This document shows positions 1 through 6,677 of a DNA stretch of 8,165 bases, in pieces. Origin of the DNA: an uncultured bacterium (GTDB lineage: Bacteria > Methylomirabilota > Methylomirabilia > Rokubacteriales > CSP1-6); contig CAMLFJ010000123.1 in the NCBI GenBank assembly GCA_946479205.1, positions 1-8,165 on the forward strand. Direction: 5' to 3'. The notes beneath the pieces are model-generated. The model had not been told where the DNA came from. It saw only the letters and a program-made list of their open reading frames with translations, and searched no databases. Position 1 is the stretch's first letter. Each line of letters opens with the position of its first letter. The position numbers were made by a program, and so were the translations under genes.

Positions 1-880
1 CGAGCATCTGGAGCAGCACGCGCTGCACGCCCGCCGCTTCCCACTCCTTCAGACTCGCCACCACGTCGGCGGGGGAGCCGACCAGGAAGCTCGCCTTGCG
101 CCAGCCGTCCTCGTCCGCCGGCATCTGGGGAAACGTCGCGCGGGCCGCCGCGATCCGCTGAGCCACGTCGGACCGGTCGCGCCCGATCGCGAGGGGGATC
201 ATCAGGGAGCGCTCGATCGTCTCGGGGTCGCGGCGCACCGCCGCGCAGTGCTTGGCGAGGATTTCTCGCTTGTGGCGAAAGGTATCGAGGTCTACACGAG
301 TGCAGTTCCACTCGTCCGCGAACTCGGCCGCGATGCGCAGCGTGCGCTTCTCGCCGCGCCCGCCGATCACGAGCCGCAGGCGCCCGTGGGTGGGCAGGGG
401 ATAATTCTCCGCCTTGTGGAGCGGGTAGTAGGGCTGCTCGAGGGTGACCGGCTCGCCGACGCCGAGCGCGCGGATGTAGCGGGCCGCCGCTTCCAGGCGA
501 TCGAGCCGCTCCTTCATGGGCGGCAGCGCGAAGCCGAACATCGCGTGCTCGTGCTCGTTCCAGCCGCCGCCGATCCCCAGGTCCAGGCGGCCGTTGGAGA
601 GCGTGTCCAGCGCGGTCGCCATCTTGGCGAGCAGGGCGGGGTGGTAGAACGTGATCGGCGAGACCATGGGCCCGAACCGGAGGCGCCGCGTGCGCATCGC
701 CAGCACGGTGAGGGAGGTCCAGGTCTCGAGCGACGGGCGCTTGGCCTCGCCCCAGAGCCCGGTGAGGTGATCCGACCGGCAGAGGGACTCGTAGCTCATG
801 TCCTCGGCGGCCTGCACGAGCCGCCGCCAGCGCTCCCAGGTCAGCCCTTCCTGCCCTTCGATCATGATGCCGACACGCAT
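1..880 (-). CDS. LLM-class F420/flavin-dependent oxidoreductase (3' end cut by window)
   Basis: Reading the minus strand from the ATG at 880 gives 293 uninterrupted residues running off the window edge, so the stop codon lies outside. The protein is a luciferase-like monooxygenase-fold (TIM-barrel) oxidoreductase, a family that uses FMN or coenzyme F420 for hydride transfer in the cytoplasm. Visible family marks are RVGIMIEGQEGLTW at the N-terminus, SDH at 36-38, the segment FYHPALLAKMATALDTLS (78-95) followed by NGRLDLGIGGGWNEHE (96-111), and the cofactor-phosphate region GGRGEKRTLRIAAEFADEWN (173-192). The N-terminus and the GGGWNE motif look like the F420-dependent subgroup (Rv1855c-like), but FMN use cannot be excluded. 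The end of the visible part (AGVQRVLLQML) is close to the usual C-terminus, so probably only 10-30 residues are missing. A strong ribosome site supports the start. The gene diverges from the ATP-grasp operon. The substrate is unknown. Confidence 0.93.
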   Translation of the reverse strand, partial: MRVGIMIEGQEGLTWERWRRLVQAAEDMSYESLCRSDHLTGLWGEAKRPSLETWTSLTVLAMRTRRLRFGPMVSPITFYHPALLAKMATALDTLSNGRLDLGIGGGWNEHEHAMFGFALPPMKERLDRLEAAARYIRALGVGEPVTLEQPYYPLHKAENYPLPTHGRLRLVIGGRGEKRTLRIAAEFADEWNCTRVDLDTFRHKREILAKHCAAVRRDPETIERSLMIPLAIGRDRSDVAQRIAAARATFPQMPADEDGWRKASFLVGSPADVVASLKEWEAAGVQRVLLQML

Positions 881-986
881 GATCAGGCCTCCTCGTGGAT
901 TCGGAATCCCGGTGGGGAGCCGGGCCCTCATGTATACCGCAAGTCCGGGCCGCGCGCCCCGTGATAAACTCGGCCACGCCGCGACC
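881..986. promoter_or_regulatory. Divergent intergenic region, probable promoters for both flanking genes
   Basis: About 105 nt separate two divergently read genes, so promoters for both should lie here. On the plus strand TAAACT (965-970) matches the -10 consensus at four of six positions and lies 16 nt before the ATP-grasp ATG, but no convincing -35 is seen. A TGTATA/TATACA element at 931-938 could serve as a -10 on either strand. CCGGGCC occurs twice in direct orientation (from 920 and from 945), flanking this element, and could be an operator half-site pair or chance in GC-rich DNA. No Shine-Dalgarno precedes the ATP-grasp start, so its leader may be very short. All element assignments are weak. 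Confidence 0.3.
888..894 (-). promoter_or_regulatory. Shine-Dalgarno of the LLM oxidoreductase
   Basis: On the minus strand GAGGAGG lies 7 nt before the ATG at 880. This near-perfect anti-16S match fixes the start of the oxidoreductase. Confidence 0.8.
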
Positions 987-2234
987 ATGGCGCTCCAGCG
1001 ACTGCTGCTGTTGATCCCCACCACCACGTACCGCACCGAGGATTTCGTCGAGGCGGCGCAGACCCTCGACGTGGATCTCGTGATCGCCTCCGACCGCCCG
1101 AACGTGATGGCGGGCGAGTTCCCGGATCACCTGCTCACGCTGCCGTTCCGCGATCCGGCCGCGGCCGCGCGGGAGATCCGCGGCTACGTCGCGCGCCGGC
1201 CGCTCGACGCGGTCGTGCCGGTGGACGACGCCACCACCGTGGTGGCCTCCGCGATCGGGGAGGCGCTCGGCCTGCGCGTGAACCCGCTCGCCGCCGCCCA
1301 GGCCACCCGCAACAAGCTCGTGATGCGCGAGCGGCTCGCGCGCGCGGGGGTGCCGTCACCTCCGTTCAGCACCGTCGCGGTGGCCGCGGATCCGCGCGCG
1401 GCGGCGGCCCGCGTGACGTACCCGTGCGTGCTCAAGCCACTGGTGCTATCGGCCAGCCGGGGGGTGATCCGGGCCGACGACGCCGCGCAGTTCGTCGCCG
1501 CCTTCGCGCGCATCCAGGGGATCCTGCGCGCGGCGGACGTGGCCGAGCTGGGCGAGGGGACCGACGCGATCCTGGTGGAGGGCTTCGTGCCGGGCGCGGA
1601 GGTCGCGCTCGAGGGGCTGCTGGAGAGCGGCGTCCTCCGCACCCTCGCCCTCTTCGACAAGCCCGATCCGCTCGACGGCCCCTTCTTCGAGGAGACGATC
1701 TACGTGACGCCGTCGCGGCTGCCCGCGGCCGTCCAGGCCAGGGTGGCGGAGACCACCGCGGCCGCCGCCCGCGCGCTCGGCCTCTCGGACGGCGCGGTGC
1801 ACGGCGAGCTGCGGCTGCGCCCGGGCGCGAACGGGCCCGAGCCGGTCGTGCTGGAGATCGCGGCGCGCTCGATCGGCGGGCTCTGCGGCCGCACCTTGCG
1901 CTTCGGCACCGGGATGTCGCTCGAGGAGCTCATCCTGCGCCGCGCGCTGGGGCGGGCGGTGCCCTCGTTCGAGCGTGAGCGCGCGGCCGCCGCGGTCATG
2001 ATGATCCCGATCCCGCGCGGCGGCGTGCTGGAAGAGGTGGCGGGGCTCGACGAGGCGCGGGCGGTCCCGCACATCGAGGACGTGACCATCTCGATCCCCA
2101 AGGGCCAGGCGATCGTGCCGCTGCCGGAGGGCTCGCGCTATCTGGGCTTCATCTTCTCGCGCGCGACCGCCCCCGCCGAAGCGGAGGCGGCCCTGCGAGA
2201 GGCGCATCGCCATCTACGGTTCGCGATCCGCTAG
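987..2234 (+). CDS. ATP-grasp domain protein, probable carboxylate-amine/amino-acid ligase
   Basis: The 415-residue protein has the ATP-grasp layout. An N-terminal pre-ATP-grasp part (1-105) includes DAVVPVDDATTVVASAIGEALGL and is followed by an NKLVMRERLARAGVPSPP linker (109-126). The ATP-binding lysine is in PCVLKP (K150), with a flexible SASRGV loop (155-160). The hinge VEGFVPGAEV (197-206) supplies acidic residues, and the metal-binding parts are HGELR (272-276) and LEIAARSIGG (289-298, with E290 and R294). Such enzymes activate a carboxylate as an acyl phosphate and join it to an amine. The EIAAR form of the last motif resembles L-amino-acid/dipeptide ligases more than carbamoyl-phosphate synthase. 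The substrate cannot be told. ATG 987 was chosen because an in-frame extension up to 798 would overlap the 5' end of the divergent oxidoreductase and shows no family similarity. No Shine-Dalgarno is visible. It is the first gene of the plus-strand run, 54 nt before the next. Confidence 0.9.
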   Translation: MALQRLLLLIPTTTYRTEDFVEAAQTLDVDLVIASDRPNVMAGEFPDHLLTLPFRDPAAAAREIRGYVARRPLDAVVPVDDATTVVASAIGEALGLRVNPLAAAQATRNKLVMRERLARAGVPSPPFSTVAVAADPRAAAARVTYPCVLKPLVLSASRGVIRADDAAQFVAAFARIQGILRAADVAELGEGTDAILVEGFVPGAEVALEGLLESGVLRTLALFDKPDPLDGPFFEETIYVTPSRLPAAVQARVAETTAAAARALGLSDGAVHGELRLRPGANGPEPVVLEIAARSIGGLCGRTLRFGTGMSLEELILRRALGRAVPSFERERAAAAVMMIPIPRGGVLEEVAGLDEARAVPHIEDVTISIPKGQAIVPLPEGSRYLGFIFSRATAPAEAEAALREAHRHLRFAIR

Positions 2235-2288
2235 ACTCGGGCCGCCGGCGGCCGGTCGCTCAACGAAGAGAACTGGGAGAATCGCGCC

Positions 2289-2711
2289 ATGAGCATCGTG
2301 CGGGAGTTCGAGCGGGCCTTCAACCGGCAGGACGTCGCGGTCCTGGTGGCCTGTTTCACGCCGGACGGCAGCTATCACGACACCTTCTTCGGAGGGCACG
2401 TGGGGGCCGACCATCTCCGCACCATGTTCGAGCGGATGTTCCGCGAGGGCCGCGACTACGCCTGGACCATGGAGACGGTGGTGGAGACCGAGGCGTGCGC
2501 GGCCTCGGAGTGGACCTTCGCCTACGTGGTGAGCGACGCGATCCCGCGCAGCGCGGGGCGCAAGGTGCGCTTCAAGGGCATGAGCGTGTTCGAGAAGCGC
2601 GGCGGGCGGATCGCGGCCTACCGCGAGTCGTTCGACCTGGGCGCGGCGCTGCTCCAGCTCGGCTTCAGCCCCGAGGCCACCGTGAAGACCATCCGGCGGC
2701 ACCGCTTGTGA
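2289..2711 (+). CDS. SnoaL/NTF2-like family protein
   Basis: The 140-residue protein has the size and pattern of the NTF2-like cone fold used by SnoaL-type cyclases, ketosteroid-isomerase-like enzymes and non-catalytic ligand binders. It opens with an amphipathic helix ending FNRQDV (11-16), then FTPDGSYHDTFFGGHVGAD (23-41), a helix of MFERMFREG, a strand with W75 (ASEWTFAYV), and GMSVFEKRGGRIAAYRESFD (97-116). H30, D31 and the acidic residues near 112-116 line the usual pocket positions, but no catalytic set can be assigned. GGGAG sits 9 nt before the ATG. The stop is 11 nt before the first permease start, so it is very likely co-transcribed with the transporter. Its role may be to bind or convert the transported or ligated small molecule, which is inference. 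Confidence is high for the fold and low for any function. Confidence 0.85.
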   Translation: MSIVREFERAFNRQDVAVLVACFTPDGSYHDTFFGGHVGADHLRTMFERMFREGRDYAWTMETVVETEACAASEWTFAYVVSDAIPRSAGRKVRFKGMSVFEKRGGRIAAYRESFDLGAALLQLGFSPEATVKTIRRHRL

Positions 2712-2722
2712 CCGGCTGAGCC

Positions 2723-3685
2723 GTGTCGTCCTACATCCTGCACCGGCTCCTGCTGTTCATCCCCACCCTCTTCGGCGCCTCGATCCTCATCTTCGTGCTC
2801 ATGCGCCTGGTGCCGGGGGACATCGCGGAGATCCTGGTCTACCAGACGGGCTCGGAGTCGAGCACGGTGCAGAAGCGGCAGATCCAGCAGATCCGCCGCG
2901 AGCTTGGTCTCGACCGGCCGGTGGTCGCCCAGTACCTCGACTGGATCGGCGGGGCGGTGCGCGGCGACTTCGGCCAGTCCTACGTGCAGCGCCGGCCGGT
3001 GATCGAGATCCTCAAGGAGCGCTTCCCGCGCTCGATGGAGCTGGCCGCGCTCACCATGCTGATCGCGATGGTGTGGGCGATCCCCCTCGGGGTGGTCTCG
3101 GCGGTGCGGCAGAACGGCCCGCTCGACTACCTGGCGCGCCTGGTCAGCCTGAGCGGGCTCAGCCTGCCGCTCTTCTTCACCGGCGCGCTCATCCTGTACG
3201 GGCTCGTGCGCTTCTTCCGCTGGCTGCCGCCGCTCGAGTTCGTGTCGTTCACCGAGAACCCGGTGGAGAACCTGAAGCAGCTCATCTGGCCCGCGCTCGC
3301 CCAGGCCTACTACATCAGCGCGCCCATCACCCGGCTCACCCGCTCGCAGATGCTCGAGGTGATCCGCCAGGACTACGTGCGCACCGCGCGGGCCAAGGGC
3401 CTGGCCGAGCGCGCGGTGATCTACCGCCACGCGCTGCGCAACTCGCTGCTGCCGGTGGTGACCTTCATCGGCTGGTGGGGCGGGCGCCTGCTCGGCGGGC
3501 TCGTGATCATGGAGATCATCTTCGTGGTGCCGGGGATGGGCAACGCGCTCATCCAGGCGGTCAGCCAGCGCGACTACCCGGCGGTCCAGGCCATGATCTT
3601 CCTGATGGCGCTCGTCTTCCTCCTCGTGAACCTCGCGGTGGACCTCCTCTACGCGTGGCTCGACCCGCGCATCCGGTACGCGTGA
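2723..3685 (+). CDS. ABC transporter permease, DppB/OppB type
   Basis: The 320-residue inner-membrane permease belongs to the peptide/opine/nickel uptake class. The start is GTG 2723, giving SSYILHRLLLFIPTLFGASI, which is the standard beginning of the family and includes the first membrane helix (about 9-29). Then come MRLVPGD (27-33), ELGLDRP (60-66) and GDFGQSY (81-87) in the periplasmic loop, with further helices near 104-127, 136-163, 187-204, 241-269 and 288-311. The cytoplasmic EAA loop, which docks the ATPase, is intact: DYVRTARAKGL (217-227) through YRHALRNSLLP (234-244). The C-terminal signatures EIIFVVPGMG (264-273), RDYPAVQ (283-289) and DPRIRY (314-319) are all present. Length is normal for DppB. 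It ends inside the start of the second permease (GTGA overlap). Substrate class is inferred from family only, since peptide, opine, nickel and glutathione permeases look alike. Confidence 0.95.
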   Translation: MSSYILHRLLLFIPTLFGASILIFVLMRLVPGDIAEILVYQTGSESSTVQKRQIQQIRRELGLDRPVVAQYLDWIGGAVRGDFGQSYVQRRPVIEILKERFPRSMELAALTMLIAMVWAIPLGVVSAVRQNGPLDYLARLVSLSGLSLPLFFTGALILYGLVRFFRWLPPLEFVSFTENPVENLKQLIWPALAQAYYISAPITRLTRSQMLEVIRQDYVRTARAKGLAERAVIYRHALRNSLLPVVTFIGWWGGRLLGGLVIMEIIFVVPGMGNALIQAVSQRDYPAVQAMIFLMALVFLLVNLAVDLLYAWLDPRIRYA

Positions 3686-4521
3686 GGCGCGCGCTCGCCG
3701 GCTTCATCACCGGGCAGCCGCTCGGCGCGGCGGGGGCGCTCGTGGTGCTCGTGCTCGCCCTGGTGGCTCTGCTCGCGCCCGCGCTGGCCCCGCATGGGCC
3801 GAAGGACGCCGCGTTCGCGCCCTACGTGGCGCCGGGCCGCGAGTTCCCGATGGGCACCGACCAGCTCGGCCGCGATCTCCTGAGCCGCGTGATCTGGGGC
3901 GCGCGCCTGTCGCTCTACGTGGGCGTGGTCTCGGTGCTGTTCGGCGTCACCCTGGGCGCGCTCTGGGGCGCGGTGACCGGCTACCTGGGCGGGGCCAGCG
4001 ACACGAGCAGCCAGCGGGTGGTGGACTGCCTGATGGCGCTGCCCCCCATCATCCTGGCGCTCTCGCTCATGGCCGCCCTCGGCCAGTCGGTCAACAACGT
4101 GATCCTCGCCCTCGTGATCCTGCTCACCCCCACCGCGGCCCGGACGATCCGATCGGTCGCGCTCGGGGTGGCCGCGACGCCCTTCATCGAGGCCGCGCGG
4201 GCGGCGGGCGCCTCGCAGGCCCGCATCATCTTCCGGTATCTCGTCCCGAACTGCATGGCGAGCTACATCGTGCTCGTCACCACCAACATCTCCTACGCCA
4301 TCGTGGTGGAGGCCTCGCTCAGCTTCATCGGCGCGGGCGCGCCGCCCGACGAGCCGTCGTGGGGCGGCATGCTCACCGCGGGGATCCAGGCGCTGGAAAC
4401 CGCGCCCTGGATGGTATTCTTCCCCGGACTGGCCATCAGCCTGGCCGTGTTCGGCCTGAACCTGCTCGGCGACTCGATTCGCGATCTGACGGATCCACGC
4501 CTCCGCGGCGGCCTCGGGTAG
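3682..4521 (+). CDS. ABC transporter permease, DppC/OppC type
   Basis: The 279-residue partner permease pairs with the upstream DppB-like protein to form the transmembrane channel. GTG 3682 is chosen as start because it overlaps the preceding stop as GTGA, the classic coupled arrangement, and gives a normal DppC N-terminus. The frame stays open further upstream, but that stretch lies inside the first permease and encodes no family sequence. Seen in order are a first helix (about 14-36), the DppC signature MGTDQLGRDLLSRVIWGARL (57-76), helices near 75-101, 113-134 and 137-157, and the EAA loop FIEAARAAGASQARIIFRYL (168-187). SLSFIGAGAPPDEPSWGGML (212-231) and FPGLAI plus NLLGDSIRDLTDPRLRG (260-276) follow. 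All key regions are intact. The gene lies 27 nt before the binding-protein gene. No ATPase gene follows, which is unusual for Dpp-type operons, where dppD and dppF normally come next. Confidence 0.95.
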   Translation: MRRALAGFITGQPLGAAGALVVLVLALVALLAPALAPHGPKDAAFAPYVAPGREFPMGTDQLGRDLLSRVIWGARLSLYVGVVSVLFGVTLGALWGAVTGYLGGASDTSSQRVVDCLMALPPIILALSLMAALGQSVNNVILALVILLTPTAARTIRSVALGVAATPFIEAARAAGASQARIIFRYLVPNCMASYIVLVTTNISYAIVVEASLSFIGAGAPPDEPSWGGMLTAGIQALETAPWMVFFPGLAISLAVFGLNLLGDSIRDLTDPRLRGGLG

Positions 4522-4528
4522 CCGCGGA
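4502..4528 (+). promoter_or_regulatory. Intercistronic GC hairpin spanning the DppC stop, upstream of the binding protein
   Basis: TCCGCGGC (4502-4509) and GCCGCGGA (4521-4528) are perfect reverse complements, giving an 8-bp, nearly all-GC stem with an 11-nt loop. The right arm covers the last base of the permease stop codon and ends 4 nt before the Shine-Dalgarno of the binding-protein gene. There is no following T-run, so it is not a standard intrinsic terminator. It could stabilise the downstream mRNA, mark a processing site, or hinder ribosome read-on and so set the permease to binding-protein ratio. Function is inference, and in GC-rich DNA a chance stem is possible. Confidence 0.4.
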
Positions 4529-4532
4529 TCGC

Positions 4533-4539
4533 AAAGGAG
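4533..4539 (+). promoter_or_regulatory. Shine-Dalgarno of the substrate-binding protein
   Basis: AAAGGAG lies 9 nt before ATG 4549. It is the clearest ribosome site of the plus-strand operon, in line with the high expression usual for periplasmic binding proteins, and it fixes their start. Confidence 0.75.
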
Positions 4540-4548
4540 CGGATAGCA

Positions 4549-6168
4549 ATGACGATGAGCCTCCGGAGCCTCGCTCGCCTCGCGGCCACGACCGTCACGC
4601 TCCTCTTCACGCTCGGGGCTCTGACCGCGCCGCCGGCCGGTGCCCAGGAGAAGCCCCGCCTGGGCGGCATCCTCACCTGGTTCGACTACGGCGACCCCGG
4701 CCGCCTCGACGTGCACGCCGAGTCGCCCCTGGTGGTCCAGCAGGCCACCGCGGGCATCTTCAGCGGGCTGCTCCAGTACGATCCGGACGAGCCGAGCAAG
4801 GTGATCGGCGATCTCGCGGAGCGCTGGACCGTGTCGCCGGACGGGAAAACGTATACGTTTCATCTGCGAAGGAACGTGAAGTGGCACGACGGCCAGCCGT
4901 TCAGCTCGGCCGACGTGAAGACCACGTTCGACCGCGTGCTCAACCCCGACTTCAAGAGCCCCAAGTGCGGCGCTTCCCTCAAGCCGATGGTGGCGAGCGT
5001 GGAGGCGGTAGACGCGAATACCGTCGAGTTCAAGCTCAAGTTCGCGGCGGCGCCGTTCCTCCCGTCGATCGCCTCGGCGTGGTGCCGGGTGGCGGCCAAG
5101 CACATCCTGGCCAAGTACGGCGACCTGAACGCGGCCGAGGCCCAGATCGGCACCGGGCCGTTCAAGTTCAAGAAGTACGAGCGCGGCAGCGTGATCGAGT
5201 GGGAGAAGAACCCCAGCTACTTCATCCCGGGGTTGCCCTACCTCGACGGGGTGAAGCAGTACATCCTGGTCGGCGGGCCGACCCAGCTCGCGGCGGCCAA
5301 GGCCTCCAAGATCATGCTGTGGGACGCGTGGCCGCCGATGCGGAAGACGCAGGCCGATGAGCTGGCCCGCGCCCGCACCGACGTGGACATCTACCAGGCG
5401 CCGATCAACACCGTCTTCTTCATCTACCTCAACGCGAAGAAGCCGCCGTTCGACAACCCGGACCTGCGCCGCGCGGTGAACCTGGCCATCGACCGCCAGG
5501 AGCTGGTGGCCAAGGCGCTGGAGGGCGCGGGCGTGCCCTGCGCGATCCTGGACCCGAAGCTGGTCGGCGACTTCGCCCTGCCGCTCGACGAGGTCGCCAA
5601 GGCGCCCGGCTGCCGTCAGCCCAAGGAGCAGGACATCGCGGAGGCCAAGAAGCTGGTGGAGAAGCATCACCCGAACGGGCTCGACGTCGAGATGGCGGTG
5701 CGACAGGTCGGCAACTACGTGGATCGTGGGCAGCTCGTGCTGGCCCAGCTCCGTCGGATCGGGATCCGCGGCACCATGAAGACCCACGAGAGCGCGGCGG
5801 GCTACGCGGCCTTCGGCAAGGGTGACTTCACGATCATCGCGACGCAGGACCGGGCCATGGACGTCAACGAGCCCTCCGGCGTCTTCCACATCTCCTACAC
5901 CACCGAGTCGGGCAGCAACTACGGCCAGTACTCCGATCCCAAGGTCGACGAGCTGGCGGACCGCGCCCTGAAGGAATCCAACCGCGACAAGCGCAAGCAG
6001 CTCTACTGGGAGCTGCAGCGCTACCTGCTGGCCCGGGGCGATCACGCCTCGATCGCGGTGGGCTGGGTCGAGGGCTGGTTCTTCAAGGACAAGAAGCTCC
6101 GCAACTACAAGCCCGGCCTCACCACCTACGACAACAACACCTTCATGAAAGTGTGGATCGCCCCGTGA
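4549..6168 (+). CDS. Periplasmic substrate-binding protein, SBP family 5 (DppA/OppA type)
   Basis: The 539-residue protein captures the substrate of the adjacent permeases in the periplasm. It begins with a Sec signal peptide: basic RSLAR, a hydrophobic core (about 11-27), and a likely cleavage after AGA at 30-32 (before QEKP). No lipobox cysteine is present, so it should be soluble rather than a lipoprotein. Family 5 marks are DLAERWTVSPDGKTYTFHLR (88-107), VKWHDGQPFSSADV (110-123), GTGPFKFKKYERGS (201-214), EKNPSYF (219-225), a PPFDNPDLRRAVNLAIDRQE stretch (299-318), and YSDPKVDELADRAL (461-474) with the C-terminal closing domain. Four cysteines (140, 179, 331, 355) fall into two close pairs and could form disulfides in the periplasm. 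Peptide, opine or other amide ligands are all possible. The stop overlaps the start of the next gene by 4 nt. Confidence 0.95.
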   Translation: MTMSLRSLARLAATTVTLLFTLGALTAPPAGAQEKPRLGGILTWFDYGDPGRLDVHAESPLVVQQATAGIFSGLLQYDPDEPSKVIGDLAERWTVSPDGKTYTFHLRRNVKWHDGQPFSSADVKTTFDRVLNPDFKSPKCGASLKPMVASVEAVDANTVEFKLKFAAAPFLPSIASAWCRVAAKHILAKYGDLNAAEAQIGTGPFKFKKYERGSVIEWEKNPSYFIPGLPYLDGVKQYILVGGPTQLAAAKASKIMLWDAWPPMRKTQADELARARTDVDIYQAPINTVFFIYLNAKKPPFDNPDLRRAVNLAIDRQELVAKALEGAGVPCAILDPKLVGDFALPLDEVAKAPGCRQPKEQDIAEAKKLVEKHHPNGLDVEMAVRQVGNYVDRGQLVLAQLRRIGIRGTMKTHESAAGYAAFGKGDFTIIATQDRAMDVNEPSGVFHISYTTESGSNYGQYSDPKVDELADRALKESNRDKRKQLYWELQRYLLARGDHASIAVGWVEGWFFKDKKLRNYKPGLTTYDNNTFMKVWIAP

Positions 6169-6581
6169 CGCTCAACGACCCGCGCATCCAGCAGTACCTG
6201 GCCACCAAGGACATCGTCGTCCTCGGCACCATCAACCCGGACGGCTCGCCCCTGGTCACCGCCATGTGGTTCCTCCACGATCCGGCCGCGCTCACCCTGA
6301 TCAGCGTGGACAACCTGCAGAAGGTCCGCAACCTGCGGCGGGACCCGCGCCTGCACATCGTCGCGGAGAGCGGCGCGCGCGGCGCCGAGATCAAGGGCGT
6401 CGCGATCCGCGGGCGCGCCGAGTTCCTCGGCGACACGCCCGAGCGGCGCGCCCTCGTCACCCGCATCCTCGACAAGTACCACCCGCACCTCGAGAACTAC
6501 TGGAGCGGACGCACGATGCCCGCGAACCGCGTGATGTTCCGCGTGGTGCCCCAGCAGGTGCGCACCTGGGGCCTCGAGTGA
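6165..6581 (+). CDS. PPOX-class (pyridoxamine oxidase-like split-barrel) FMN/F420-dependent enzyme
   Basis: The 138-residue protein has the split beta-barrel fold of pyridoxamine 5'-phosphate oxidase relatives, which bind FMN or F420. Visible parts are YLATKDIVVLGTINPDGSPL (11-30) leading to VTAMWF (31-36), the cofactor-proximal K53/N56 region (NLQKVRNLRRDPRLHIV), GVAIRGRAEFLGD (78-90), and the C-terminal RVMFRVVPQQVRTWGLE (122-138). The short length and the GTINPDGSP..TAMWF pattern resemble the F420-dependent PPOX families (Rv1155-like), not true PdxH, which is about 200 residues. GTG 6165 is preferred because it overlaps the binding-protein stop as GTGA. An in-frame GTG at 6153, four codons earlier, is the alternative, and neither has a clear Shine-Dalgarno. 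Its close coupling to a transporter gene suggests a shared pathway, for instance reduction or oxidation of an imported compound, which is inference. No clear terminator follows. Confidence 0.88.
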   Translation: MTLNDPRIQQYLATKDIVVLGTINPDGSPLVTAMWFLHDPAALTLISVDNLQKVRNLRRDPRLHIVAESGARGAEIKGVAIRGRAEFLGDTPERRALVTRILDKYHPHLENYWSGRTMPANRVMFRVVPQQVRTWGLE

Positions 6582-6677
6582 AGGCGGGGCCGTCGGGAGA
6601 CCTCACGATTTCGTAGTCAGTCTTCGCGCGCGCGGCCGAGGGCATACAGTATGGACGACCGAACTTAGGGCCAATGC

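Noticed and set aside
248..964. A plus-strand frame of 238 codons opposite the LLM oxidoreductase
   Set aside because: The minus strand encodes an unambiguous oxidoreductase with a strong ribosome site, and the plus-strand product has no family pattern.
798..986. A 63-codon N-terminal extension of the ATP-grasp gene
   Set aside because: It overlaps the divergent gene's 5' end and the intergenic region and has low-complexity, non-family sequence. ATG 987 gives a normal N-terminal beta strand.
3073..3681. A 203-codon upstream extension of permease C
   Set aside because: It lies out of frame within permease B and encodes Arg/Pro/Ala-rich sequence. The GTGA overlap start at 3682 yields a normal-length DppC protein.
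3649..6045. A minus-strand frame of about 798 codons open opposite the permease C and binding-protein genes
   Set aside because: It is rich in Arg, His, Gly and Ala with no recognisable motif, typical of antisense frames in GC-rich genes. The plus-strand genes here show full family signatures.
6549..6571. Inverted repeat around CAGGTGCGCACCTG as an operon terminator
   Set aside because: It lies wholly within the PPOX coding sequence, has no T-run and ends before the stop codon. The bases are accounted for by conserved C-terminal codons.
6625..6634. CG-dinucleotide run in the 6582-6677 intergenic region as a structural or regulatory element
   Set aside because: It is too short and expected by chance in DNA this rich in G+C. 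The nearby TACAGT (6645-6650) has no supporting -35, so I do not call a promoter.
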